Assembly (NCBI GenBank): GCA_020635055.1
Contig: JACKAN010000016.1
Coordinates: 1-64,000, forward strand
From: Pseudobdellovibrionaceae bacterium
GTDB lineage: Bacteria; Bdellovibrionota; Bdellovibrionia; Bdellovibrionales; UBA1609
Direction of reading: 5' to 3'
DNA: 64,000 bases
In this document: positions 8,819 to 16,786 of the stretch, piece by piece
How positions within the stretch are numbered: position 1 is the stretch's first letter
Layout of the letters: the number at the start of each line of letters is the position of its first letter
Notes under the pieces: generated by a model
Seen by the model: only the letters and a program-made list of their open reading frames with translations
Databases searched by the model: none
Told to the model about the DNA's origin: nothing
Translations under genes and position numbers: made by a program

Positions 8819-9677
8819 ATGAGATTTATCTACAAATTAGCTGTTATTACAGTTCTTATTCTTAATACATTTACATCCTTTGGTGACAAATTTGAAGCCC
8901 ACTAAAAAAAAGTAAGCCTAACGTATGCACTGAAGGATGGGCAAAATTTCATTTTTGTTTGTTAGCTTACATATGGCAGTAGAAAATGTCAAATTGCCTT
9001 ACTATGTAAAGGCTGCTGCTTTAACAAAAATTTTAGCCTCTGAACGAGACATCTTCGAGGCCTACAGCACCAGATAATGGACAGAACAGCGAACAGAAAT
9101 ACTTCTATGAACATTCGTGAGGCTTTTTTTTAGCAAGGGCGTTTCTTCTAAAATTGTTGATGCCACTTTGGTGAACTCTGCCCTATCTGCTTTCAGTGGG
9201 AGAATATTACAAAACAATAATTTTTGTTATTAATATGCTAGATGCACAATTCCAAATGCTAGCTAAAAAAATAAGAAATCACTTTTCTTTTTAGATTCAG
9301 ATTCAGAACTTGTGGAGCAATCACTAGATGAAATCTACAATTGCAGTATAAATAATTTAAGATTGTACATTGAAGAGTTACCACCCAAAAGTGCTGCAAA
9401 AATATTGAAGTCACATTTTTATCAGGCCGCTGAGCTTTATCGCATGGGTGAGGAAAGCTTATCAGGATCGGACAATGAAATAGAATCTGTTCTTCTAAGA
9501 AATGAAGCTTGGTTTAAAAAACTAAACGCACTTCACTTGCAAGGTTTTTTTGCCGTTTTTGGGTTCAAACATTTGGGTTACGCTCACCCAAGAGGTTTAT
9601 TATCCCTGTTTGAAAAGAACGGTTATAAGGTGACTCGCATAGATTCAGGACAAAAGTTTAAAGACTTAAACATGTGA
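8819..9677 (+). pseudogene. decayed TraB/GumN-family protein
   Basis: Three coding-like pieces lie in order but in different frames. At 8819 an ATG opens a 28-codon signal-peptide-like piece (MRFIYKLAVITVLILN). A middle piece from about 8973 reads VKLPYYVKAAALTKILASER. A long 3' piece at 9312-9677 (121 codons) ends with the family signature: LRNEAWFKKL, then FFAVFGFKHLGYAHPRGLLS, then NGYKVTRI. In TraB/GumN proteins (PF01963) the GaaHL-G..G motif followed by a GY-V strand is the C-terminal end of the fold. The region between the pieces is full of stops. The GTG at 9312 could allow translation of the tail, but that would be only the C-terminal third. Most likely a dead gene. Confidence 0.65.
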
Positions 9678-9740
9678 AATTAATATTAAACGAAGATAAT
9701 TATATAAAACTCTACTTTAGTGTTATTTAACATATTTAAA

Positions 9741-9771
9741 CCAGTATATTAGATTTATTCTAATATACTGG
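9741..9771. promoter_or_regulatory. AbiE operator, palindrome 1
   Basis: Perfect inverted repeat with 13-base arms (CCAGTATATTAGA and its complement) around TTTAT. It repeats exactly as the core of the second palindrome 52 bases downstream, about five DNA turns, so a dimer or oligomer could bind both on one face. Known AbiEi antitoxins bind paired inverted repeats in their own promoter; that this is the operator is inference. Confidence 0.75.
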
Positions 9772-9773
9772 TC

Positions 9774-9830
9774 TTGTTTTAAACAATAGTCTCCAGTATA
9801 TTAGATTTATTCTAATATACTGGAGACTAT
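9774..9830 (+). promoter_or_regulatory. AbiE promoter with extended palindrome 2
   Basis: A perfect palindrome with 20-base arms (left arm ATAGTCTCCAGTATATTAGA, 9786-9805; loop TTTAT; right arm 9811-9830) ends at the base before the start codon of the antitoxin gene. A sigma-70 promoter TTGTTT (9774-9779), 17 bases, TATATT (9797-9802) is embedded in it, and the only Shine-Dalgarno (GGAG, 9822-9825) lies in its right arm. Binding there would block both the -10 box and the transcription start. Confidence 0.75.
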
Positions 9831-10475
9831 TTGAATAAAAGTGAACTCAGAGAAATAATAGACAAAGAGATCTTTAGCTATCAAAGTCTATGTGTAGCTT
9901 TGAGCGATTATAGGGCGCCCTTACAAAAAATAAATGAGCTCTTAAAGAAAAAAATAATAATTAGAGTAAAGAAAGGTCTTTATGTTTTTGCTCCTGACAA
10001 AATAGCTGCATATAACCCCTATACACTGGCCAACTTAATTTATGGTCCCTCTTATATTTCTTTTGAATCTGCCCTATCCCTATGGGGGATAATTCCAGAG
10101 AGGGTCGAGGAAATGCAAAGTGTAACGTCTAAACGAAATAAAAAATTCAATACACCTTTGGGTCAGTTCCATTATCGTTACTTAAATATTTCCAAATACA
10201 CACAAGGAATCATTTTGCTTAATCAAAAAAATGGAGAAAAATTTTTGATTGCAACCGCTGAAAAAGCCATGATCGACTATATGACATTAACTTTAGATTC
10301 TGAAAAAAGTAAATTTTCATTCACAGATGTTATTAATGATTTGAGAATCGATGAACAAAGACTGTGTGAATTAGTTAAAATACAAAGATTAAGAAAAATT
10401 CTAAAATTTTATAGTCACCCTTTGTGTCAAGATTTTTTAATATATATAGAAAAACAAGAGGAAAACAATGGATGA
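9831..10475 (+). CDS. abiEi: AbiEi antitoxin and repressor of a type IV toxin-antitoxin pair
   Basis: 214 residues. The N-terminal winged-helix region (about 1-60: FSYQSLCVALSDYRAPLQKI, then KKIIIRVKKGLYVFAP) is the typical AbiEi DNA-binding domain. The rest (YGPSYISFESALSLWGIIPE, then FLIATAEKAMIDYM) matches the antitoxin body of the AbiEi_4 type. Known role: represses its own operon and counteracts the AbiEii nucleotidyltransferase, giving phage abortive infection. The start is TTG at 9831 with GGAG five bases upstream, inside the operator palindrome; no better start exists downstream. The stop overlaps the toxin gene by eight bases, so the two are coupled. Confidence 0.88.
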   Translation: MNKSELREIIDKEIFSYQSLCVALSDYRAPLQKINELLKKKIIIRVKKGLYVFAPDKIAAYNPYTLANLIYGPSYISFESALSLWGIIPERVEEMQSVTSKRNKKFNTPLGQFHYRYLNISKYTQGIILLNQKNGEKFLIATAEKAMIDYMTLTLDSEKSKFSFTDVINDLRIDEQRLCELVKIQRLRKILKFYSHPLCQDFLIYIEKQEENNG

Positions 10476-11337
10476 AGTCATTCTTAGTATGCTTGAGGAA
10501 TACCAGTGTAAAACTAAAATAGAATACCAAAATGCACTAAGAGAAATTGTTCAAGAGATTGCTCTTTTGGGACTTTGGCGATCTAAGTTCTATGAGTATG
10601 CAGCTTTTTATGGTGGTACTGCTTTAAGAATTTTATATGGACTCAATCGTTTTTCTGAAGACTTAGATTTTTCATTGTTAAAAAAAAATTTGAGATTTAA
10701 TTTAGAACCACATCTGAAAGCCATTGAAGAAGAATTAAATTCTTTTGGATTTGATATCATAACAAACAAAAAGTTCAAAAAAAACGAATCACAGATTAAA
10801 AGTGCCATAATTAAGGGAGAAACAATTACTCAGTTTTTAAATGCCAGTGTTCCAACTAATATTATCAATCAAGTACAGGGCAATGAACAATTAAAAATAA
10901 AAATTGAAATCGACGTAAACCCTCCCTTAAATTTTGATGTAAATATGAAAAATTTATTAAAACCCATACCCTTTCAAGTAAAAACTATGACCTTAGAAAG
11001 TTTGTTTGCAGGAAAGCTCCATGCCGTTCTTGCACGGAAATGGAAAACTCGTGTTAAGGGTAGAGATTTCTATGATTTGTTGTGGTACATCGGAAAAGGT
11101 GTCCAACCCAATTTAAAACATTTAAGAGAACGCTTAATACAGAGTGAGGATTGGCCTAAAAACAAGAATTTTACAAAAGATGATTTGCAAAAATTGTTAA
11201 TTATAAAAATTAATCAAATAAACTTTGATGAGGCAATAAAAGATGTATCGCCTTTTTTAAAAGCCAGAGAACAGGCCACCTTAAGCTTATGGAACAAAGA
11301 ATACTTTTTAACTTGCGTAGCTTCCTCCAGATTTTGA
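10468..11337 (+). CDS. abiEii: AbiEii nucleotidyltransferase toxin
   Basis: 289 residues, nucleotidyltransferase fold of the AbiEii/AbiGii family. The active-site motif FYGGTALRILYGLNRFSEDL lies at 47-66, with GG at 49-50 and the metal-binding D65-L-D67. Conserved later segments are KIEIDVNPP (third acidic residue) and SLFAGKLHAVLARK...RDFYDLLWY, typical of the family. Relatives of this toxin transfer nucleotides to tRNA and stop growth until phage replication fails. All catalytic residues appear intact, so the pair is probably functional. It starts inside the end of the antitoxin gene. Confidence 0.9.
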   Translation: MDEVILSMLEEYQCKTKIEYQNALREIVQEIALLGLWRSKFYEYAAFYGGTALRILYGLNRFSEDLDFSLLKKNLRFNLEPHLKAIEEELNSFGFDIITNKKFKKNESQIKSAIIKGETITQFLNASVPTNIINQVQGNEQLKIKIEIDVNPPLNFDVNMKNLLKPIPFQVKTMTLESLFAGKLHAVLARKWKTRVKGRDFYDLLWYIGKGVQPNLKHLRERLIQSEDWPKNKNFTKDDLQKLLIIKINQINFDEAIKDVSPFLKAREQATLSLWNKEYFLTCVASSRF

Positions 11338-11414
11338 ATAAAAATTTAACCGGGAACCTTCACGATTTTTGGTATGGGATTTGAAATGCTTGAAAGATAT
11401 ATCAAGGAGTCATA

Positions 11415-12968
11415 ATGATAAGGTTCATAACCATAGCTCTAACTGTCAACATTCTGGCCACTAGTGAGCCTATTTGGGCAACGAGTGTAGAATCATTTAC
11501 ATGTGGAACAGCCCTTTCAGCTGACTATGAATCTGCTTCAATTGAGCCATCCGACAAGCTTATGAAAGAACATGTCGGAAAGACCGCTGACATGTCGAAT
11601 TTTGAAGTTCAATTTGCTTCGGCTAAGGGTAACTACCCTTTTCCAATAAACCCCTATAAGCGAAAGGTAGAGCTGTATAATAAGCAAAAGACACAAGGTT
11701 TGTCTCCATATGAGGAAGGTGAAGTAAGAGGTCTTTTTGTTTACTCCAATAACCCCAGAGCTGCTGTACTTCTACAAAAAGAATATTTGTCAACTCTAGG
11801 GATGGCTTCCATGTCTCCAGCAGAGGAAGAAGAGTTACGCTTAATTAGAGTCGAAGATTACAAAAGAGAAAAAGAAAGGGAATTGCATCATGCTGAATCA
11901 GTCACAGTAAAACATACTCTGTCATCTAACAGGGTAACTATAAACGAGTTTTCTGTTATTTACGAAGCTGCTTTAAAACTCCGAGCTGTTGGAGCTTGGA
12001 ACAAAACACCTAGAAAATTTCTTTTAGATTGGCTGGAGTCTGTGCCAGATAATGTGATTATTATTCCCCAAAAGGCAATTCAGGGTCGATTCTCTGCAGA
12101 TATTTATGAGTTAGAAAATTATTTCTTGAGCCTTGCAGAACTACCCAAGACAGTCACAAATGCCACGCCCAAAGGAGCTTTATCGGTGATGGAGAGCATT
12201 CGGTGCCTTCGAGACAGGATTCGTACAAAAAAATTCTTAATTGGACTGTCCGAAGCAATAGATATAATAAAGATGAAAGGTTTATCTAAAATAGAAGTAT
12301 TGGATGCTGGCTCAGGTGCAATACCAATATTAGCAATATTTGCCGCGCTACTCTCAAAAAAAGTTCATGTAACAGCAATTGAACTTAACCCCACATCTTT
12401 TTTAATATCGAAGAAGCTTGTCGAGGCCTTAGGCCTAGATAGGCAAATTCAAATTATAAATGAAGATGCTACTAAATTTAAGTCCGCCAAGGAATTTGAC
12501 TTGATTGTCTCCGAAACAATGCACTCTGGTTTGACTGCAGAGCCAATTGTGCAAATTTTTTCAAATGTTATCAAGTACCTTAAAGTAGACGGCATTGTTC
12601 TGCCATCAAAAATAACTATTTATTCAAGCTTGTTTCCTGCATTAAATTATATTAGATCGGCTTCTTATATTCAGATTTATGGTCAACCGCATGTTTACTT
12701 TGAACCTCAGTGGAAAGAGGTTGTTAGCTATCGACCTGGAGATGACTTACAAAACATTTCTTTTTCTTATGCATCTTCTGATTTTAACTCAGATGACCTT
12801 CATCTTTTATTTGTGACAACTGAGGTCAGAATTGGTTCCCAAGTCTTAAGACCATTTGAATCACTTATTACAAATCCACAGTTGATTAGAGATTCTGAGG
12901 GCAACGAGACAGCATTTAGTTTTTCTGACTTAGGCAGTCAGAGATATTGCAGAATGTTGTGGATTTGA
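11415..12968 (+). CDS. exported PRMT-like methyltransferase-domain protein, 3' end lost to an IS
   Basis: 517 residues as it stands. The start has an AAGGAG site. Residues 1-22 look like a Sec signal peptide ending near IWA, which is odd for an S-adenosylmethionine enzyme. Residues about 270-400 form a class I methyltransferase core: DAGSG at 297-301, the acidic loop AIELNPTS, NEDATKF, and VSETMHSGLTAEP with Glu 367, which resembles the first Glu loop of protein arginine methyltransferases. The last nine codons (from 12941 on) come from an inserted IS256-family element. Without the element, the frame reads on from GGC-AGT-CA into T-GGA-ACT at 14314 and ends at TAA 14381-14383, restoring a tail that contains GTVKVKYSPGQ. 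So the present protein lacks its native C-terminal 24 residues or so. Function unknown. Confidence 0.7.
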   Translation: MIRFITIALTVNILATSEPIWATSVESFTCGTALSADYESASIEPSDKLMKEHVGKTADMSNFEVQFASAKGNYPFPINPYKRKVELYNKQKTQGLSPYEEGEVRGLFVYSNNPRAAVLLQKEYLSTLGMASMSPAEEEELRLIRVEDYKREKERELHHAESVTVKHTLSSNRVTINEFSVIYEAALKLRAVGAWNKTPRKFLLDWLESVPDNVIIIPQKAIQGRFSADIYELENYFLSLAELPKTVTNATPKGALSVMESIRCLRDRIRTKKFLIGLSEAIDIIKMKGLSKIEVLDAGSGAIPILAIFAALLSKKVHVTAIELNPTSFLISKKLVEALGLDRQIQIINEDATKFKSAKEFDLIVSETMHSGLTAEPIVQIFSNVIKYLKVDGIVLPSKITIYSSLFPALNYIRSASYIQIYGQPHVYFEPQWKEVVSYRPGDDLQNISFSYASSDFNSDDLHLLFVTTEVRIGSQVLRPFESLITNPQLIRDSEGNETAFSFSDLGSQRYCRMLWI

Positions 12969-14304
12969 AAAAGAAAATATAGCGGCATAACCTAAGGTTT
13001 CACTAAAAACCGCTCATTAAATGAGCAAAAGGAGAGCCGCTATGCTAAAAATAGTAACCGAAAAATCCGAATCAATCAACTTAGATGATGTAGTTAAAGA
13101 AGGGGCCAAAAAGATGCTCCAACAAGCTTTACAGCTGGAAGTTGAGGAGTATATTAATAATCATCAAAGCCTTATTGATGATTCTGGGCACCGATTAGTA
13201 GTAAAAAATGGAAGCAGCAAGTCTAGGAAAATCACTACAGCTGCTGGTGCTATTGAAATCAAGACCCCTAGAGTAAATGACAAACGTGATGGCTTTAAGT
13301 TTTCCTCTAATTTATTACCAGCTTATATAAGACGGTCCCCCAAAATAGAGAGTTTAATTCCCGCACTTTACTTATCAGGTGTTTCAACAAATAAATTTGA
13401 TAAAATATTAAAGGATCATTTTTCTCAAGGCCTTTCAGCAGGAAGTATTAGTAAATTAAAAAGACGCTGGGAGGAGGAGTATCAGGTATGGAAAAAAAGT
13501 AAAATCACAGATGAGTTTGTTTACCTCTGGGCTGATGGGGTCAATGTATCTATTCGAATCGGAGAAGACAAGCGTTTAAACTTGTTGGTAATCATGGGTG
13601 TAACTCAAGATGGTGAAAAGAAATTATTAGCTGTAGAAGCCGGTTACAGGGAGTCTAAGGAGTCCTGGTTAGTTGTATTAAGGTCTTTAATAGCCAGGGG
13701 TTTAAACTGTCCTCTATTGGCTATAGCAGATGGGGCTTTAGGATTTTGGTCAGCCCTTGAAAGTTTAGAAGAATTTAAAAAAACAAAACACCAGCGTTGC
13801 TGGGTACATAAGATAGCCAATGTATTAGATAAGTGTCCTAAAAAACTTCAGCCAGCAATTAAATCACAGTTACATGAAATGATGCGGGCACCAGATAAAG
13901 AAACAGCGACTAAAATAAAAAATAATTTTTCAAAAGCTTATGAAAATAAATATCCAAAGATGGTTACTTGTTTAACTAAAAACTGGAATGAATTAAATAA
14001 TTTTTTTGATTTCCCAGCAGCACACTGGCGTAGCATAAGAACTAGTAACCCTATAGAGTCATCATTTGCTGGAGTAAAGAGTCGTTTAAAATCAACTAAG
14101 GGTGCCGGCAGTATTAACTCTGCTACGGCCATGACTTTTAAGTTGTTAAAACAATGTGAAAGCCACTGGCTAAGATTATGTGGGGTTAAAGAGTTTACAA
14201 AGCTATTAAATGGGGTTGCTTACAAGGATGGCATTATTGTAGAAGATAAAAAAACCGAAAAGGTTGTCGCTGGATAACTAATCCACAACATTTTAAAATA
14301 TCTC
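12941..14304 (+). mobile_element. IS256-family insertion sequence (copy type 1)
   Basis: 1364 bases. The terminal inverted repeats of about 25 bases both begin GAGATATT and both contain AATGTTGTGGATT (12953-12965, and the complement at 14280-14292), differing at three central positions. The element is flanked by a perfect 9-base duplication AGGCAGTCA (12932-12940 and 14305-14313), within the usual 8-9 bases for the family. It carries one transposase gene. The insertion is in the 3' end of the methyltransferase-like gene, in the same orientation. Confidence 0.93.
13042..14277 (+). CDS. IS256-family (Mutator-type) transposase
   Basis: DDE transposase, 411 residues from the ATG at 13042. That start is preceded by AAAGGAGAG at the right distance; an in-frame ATG at 13021 overlaps this site and is less likely. 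Catalytic-core landmarks are LWADGVNVSIRIG (first Asp), LAIADGALGFW (second Asp), the family motif QRCWVHKIANVLD, and SNPIESSFAGVKSRLKSTKG with the third acidic residue. Full length for the family, with no lesions, so it should be active. Confidence 0.95.
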   Translation: MLKIVTEKSESINLDDVVKEGAKKMLQQALQLEVEEYINNHQSLIDDSGHRLVVKNGSSKSRKITTAAGAIEIKTPRVNDKRDGFKFSSNLLPAYIRRSPKIESLIPALYLSGVSTNKFDKILKDHFSQGLSAGSISKLKRRWEEEYQVWKKSKITDEFVYLWADGVNVSIRIGEDKRLNLLVIMGVTQDGEKKLLAVEAGYRESKESWLVVLRSLIARGLNCPLLAIADGALGFWSALESLEEFKKTKHQRCWVHKIANVLDKCPKKLQPAIKSQLHEMMRAPDKETATKIKNNFSKAYENKYPKMVTCLTKNWNELNNFFDFPAAHWRSIRTSNPIESSFAGVKSRLKSTKGAGSINSATAMTFKLLKQCESHWLRLCGVKEFTKLLNGVAYKDGIIVEDKKTEKVVAG

Positions 14305-14383
14305 AGGCAGTCATGGAACTGTTAAAGTAAAATATTCGCCAGGGCAAATGTTGAACGGAGTTCATCAAATTCAAAATCAATAA
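14305..14383 (+). pseudogene. stranded 3' end of the methyltransferase-like gene
   Basis: Begins with the second copy of the 9-base target duplication. In the frame set by the upstream gene it reads HGTVKVKYSPGQMLNGVH and a few more residues to TAA at 14381-14383. It has no start or ribosome binding site of its own. The 120 bases that follow, up to the recA terminator, hold no gene I can support. Confidence 0.75.
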
Positions 14384-14504
14384 TAATTCGTTGTAAACAA
14401 TCGGATATTTATCCCGTTGCAGACAGCGAGAGTGTAAGCTTTAGTGCAAAATATAATAACTTCAACTGCAAATCAGGGTGTAATGAAAGTGACGTGTCTT
14501 CTAT

Positions 14505-14535
14505 ATAAAAAAGGCCTGGTTTTTTACCAGGCCTT
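14505..14535 (-). terminator. Rho-independent terminator of the pgpA-pncC-recA operon
   Basis: Read on the minus strand: a 10-base perfect stem AAGGCCTGGT / ACCAGGCCTT around a five-A loop, followed by a T run. It starts 26 bases after the recA stop. Confidence 0.92.
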
Positions 14536-14560
14536 CACACCCAAAATAAAATTTAGCGAA

Positions 14561-15721
14561 TTACTTTTTTTTCGCTGTAGACTTTCCTGAGGATTTTTTT
14601 GCACTCTTGCTAGAGGACTCTTCCTCCACAATCCCGTCATGATCTTCAGAAAAATCTGATTTGGCCATGGCTTTGCTGGCAATTTCATCGGCGGCTTGTG
14701 GAGCTACGCCACCAGGTTGACCAATGCCATAGGCTTTTAACAAACGTGCACGCAATTCATTTTTTAAAGGAGCATTTTCCTTTAAAAATTGTTTTGCAGC
14801 ATCGCGCCCTTGGCCCATTCGCTCGCCGTCGATACTAAACCAAGCGCCGGACTTTTCCACAAATTCCTTTTTCACAGCGAGGTCTAAAATATCGCCTTCT
14901 TCCGAAATACCTTCACCGTACATAAGGTCGAATTCGACTTTAGCGAAAGGTGGGGCCATTTTGTTTTTGACCACCTTTACCGCAGTACGATTGCCAACGA
15001 CGTCTTCGCCCTTTTTGATCGCACCAATACGGCGAACATCTAAACGCACAGAGGAGTAAAACTTTAAAGCATTACCACCCGTTGTGGTTTCAGGGTTGCC
15101 GAACATCACACCAATTTTCATCCGAATTTGATTGATGAAAATAACTAGCGTGTTGCTACGGTTAATTACAGCTGTGAGTTTGCGCAAAGCTTGCGACATC
15201 AATCGCGCTTGCAAACCCATATGACTGTCGCCCATATCACCTTCAATTTCTGCTCGAGGTGTAAGTGCGGCCACGGAGTCCACTACCAAAACGTCAACCG
15301 CTGCCGAGCGCACTAATGTTTCAGTAATTTCTAAAGCTTGCTCTCCCGTATCGGGCTGTGACACTAACATCTCGTTCACTTTAACACCTAGTTTACGAGC
15401 GTAGTTCACATCAAGAGCGTGCTCAGCATCAACAAAAGCCACTGTTGCTCCTTGCTTCTGTGCCTGTGCCATCACTGAAAGAGCGAGTGTGGTTTTTCCC
15501 GAACTCTCTGGTCCGTAAATTTCCACAATGCGACCTTTCGGCAAGCCACCAATGCCCAAAGCAATGTCCAAGCTCAATGCACCTGTACCAAAAACAGGAA
15601 CATTTTCATAAAGACTCTCTCCTCCCATCTTCATGATTGAGCCCTTCCCGAATTGCTTTTCGATATTTGCCAAAGCTAAATCTAAAGCACGGGATTTATC
15701 AGTATTGTTTGTTGCTGCCAT
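14561..15721 (-). CDS. recA: recombinase RecA
   Basis: 386 residues. Catalyses strand exchange in homologous recombination and triggers LexA cleavage where LexA is present. Walker A GPESSGKT is at 70-77. Other landmarks are VDAEHALD, the L1 loop region with [16 protein letters not shown], the [20 protein letters not shown]alker B and L2 start, and GRDAAKQFL. The C-terminus is extended and Lys/Ser-rich, as in other members of this phylum. Strong AAGGAG start. It is the last gene of a three-gene unit with pgpA and pncC and is closed by a hairpin terminator. I saw no LexA-type box in the gaps of this cluster. recX lies only 2 kb away, in a divergent cluster. Confidence 0.99.
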   Translation of the reverse strand: MAATNNTDKSRALDLALANIEKQFGKGSIMKMGGESLYENVPVFGTGALSLDIALGIGGLPKGRIVEIYGPESSGKTTLALSVMAQAQKQGATVAFVDAEHALDVNYARKLGVKVNEMLVSQPDTGEQALEITETLVRSAAVDVLVVDSVAALTPRAEIEGDMGDSHMGLQARLMSQALRKLTAVINRSNTLVIFINQIRMKIGVMFGNPETTTGGNALKFYSSVRLDVRRIGAIKKGEDVVGNRTAVKVVKNKMAPPFAKVEFDLMYGEGISEEGDILDLAVKKEFVEKSGAWFSIDGERMGQGRDAAKQFLKENAPLKNELRARLLKAYGIGQPGGVAPQAADEIASKAMAKSDFSEDHDGIVEEESSSKSAKKSSGKSTAKKK

Positions 15722-15740
15722 ATTTTCTCCTTGTTAGTGG

Positions 15741-16235
15741 TTATGACTGTAACGCCATTTTCAGCAGTTTCAAAGCCTGTTCCGCGGATCGCTGTTGAAT
15801 TATTCTCCGCTCCGAACCTTCTATGAGTTGCTGCTCCACATATTCAAAATCGGGACCACACACGGCAAAACATAGAGTGCCTACTGGCTTTTCCACAGAT
15901 CCGCCACCAGGACCCGCTATTCCGGTTATGGCAATTGACCAATCGCATTGAAGTGCTTGTCTCGCACCCTGCGCCATAAGCTTGGCCACAGGTAGGCTAA
16001 CCTCCCCAAAATTTTTCATTATTGGAGCAGGCACTTTGAGCAAACTTTCTTTGATTTTTCCAGAATAACTCACTACAGCGCCCATAAAATATTTAGATGC
16101 ACCCGCTTGTTGCGTGAGGAGAGAGGAAAGCAAGCCTCCCGTACAACTTTCAGCAAAACCTAGAGTTTTACGATTTGCAATAAACCAATTATGAATAAAA
16201 AGTATTAGGTCTTTGGTTGATTGTTCACAAGACAA
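15741..16235 (-). CDS. pncC: nicotinamide-nucleotide amidase (CinA C-terminal domain)
   Basis: 164 residues, a stand-alone CinA C-terminal domain. It deamidates nicotinamide mononucleotide to nicotinate mononucleotide in NAD recycling. Family motifs seen: AESCTGGLLSSLLTQQAGAS (catalytic Ser/Thr region), GAVVSYSGKIK and AITGIAGPGGGSVEKPVGT. The full-length CinA N-terminal domain is absent, as in the PncC form. It overlaps pgpA by 11 bases and is 19 bases from recA; cinA/pncC next to recA is a common arrangement. Confidence 0.95.
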   Translation of the reverse strand: MSCEQSTKDLILFIHNWFIANRKTLGFAESCTGGLLSSLLTQQAGASKYFMGAVVSYSGKIKESLLKVPAPIMKNFGEVSLPVAKLMAQGARQALQCDWSIAITGIAGPGGGSVEKPVGTLCFAVCGPDFEYVEQQLIEGSERRIIQQRSAEQALKLLKMALQS

Positions 16236-16698
16236 GAGACTCTCCTAACCATGCCGTTTGATTATAAATCCACTGCAACAAAATATTACTAATAATGCCC
16301 GCGGCAATGTCATCGGCAACAACACCAAAACCACCTTTTAAATTTTTATCTAACCACCCTATGGGAAAGGGTTTTAATATGTCAAAAAATCGGAAAAATA
16401 TAAAACCCAAAACAAAACTCTGCCAAGTCAAAGGTAACCAAGCCATGGTAATTAAAAAGCCCACAACTTCATCTATTACAATTTCCTTGGAGTCATGTGT
16501 CTGATAAAAGTTTTCATAAGAAACACATATAAAAATAGCAAAAATAGTTAAAAGAAAAGTCACTACCATATGGGGATAAGCTCCCCAAGCCATCAGTAAA
16601 TAAGCTAATGGCAAAGTGGCCAGTGTTCCTATCGTACCTGGAGCTTTTGGACTTAAACCCACATAGCCCCAAGTCGCAATAAATCGAATCGTTTTCAT
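16225..16698 (-). CDS. pgpA: phosphatidylglycerophosphatase A
   Basis: Inner-membrane enzyme of phosphatidylglycerol synthesis, about 157 residues. Motifs: GLSPKAPGTIGTLATLPLAY near the N-terminus, EIVIDEVVGFL (acidic metal site) and FRFFDILKPFPIGWLD, then GGFGVVADDIAAGIISN. It has four hydrophobic segments. The Met at 16698 gives the usual N-terminus (MKTIRFIATWGYVGLSP); an ATG seven codons upstream (16719) is possible but neither has a strong ribosome binding site. First gene of the pgpA-pncC-recA unit. Confidence 0.95.
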   Translation of the reverse strand: MKTIRFIATWGYVGLSPKAPGTIGTLATLPLAYLLMAWGAYPHMVVTFLLTIFAIFICVSYENFYQTHDSKEIVIDEVVGFLITMAWLPLTWQSFVLGFIFFRFFDILKPFPIGWLDKNLKGGFGVVADDIAAGIISNILLQWIYNQTAWLGESLVL

Positions 16699-16744
16699 TA
16701 CTCTTTTTCCCACGACCATGGTCTTGTGTCAGCTAGAATTTAAC

Positions 16745-16772
16745 TAAGTTTTCAATGTTGAACTTCCGATAA
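16745..16772 (+). promoter_or_regulatory. FliA-like promoter of pilT
   Basis: TAAGTTTT (16745-16752), 12 bases, TCCGATAA (16765-16772). The -10 box differs from the flagellar-sigma consensus at one position. The pilT start codon is only 15 bases downstream and has no Shine-Dalgarno, so a transcript from here would be nearly leaderless. Confidence 0.5.
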
Positions 16773-16786
16773 CTTATACAAGCATT

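Noticed and set aside
9741..9830. Repeat pair as a CRISPR remnant
   Set aside because: Only two copies, palindromic throughout, in promoter position of AbiE; no cas genes.
13021..13023. ATG 13021 as the IS256 transposase start
   Set aside because: It precedes and overlaps the AAAGGAG that serves the ATG at 13042.
16720..16786. LexA box in the recA cluster promoter region
   Set aside because: No CTG-n10-CAG or other clear SOS palindrome; I see only the pilT promoter.
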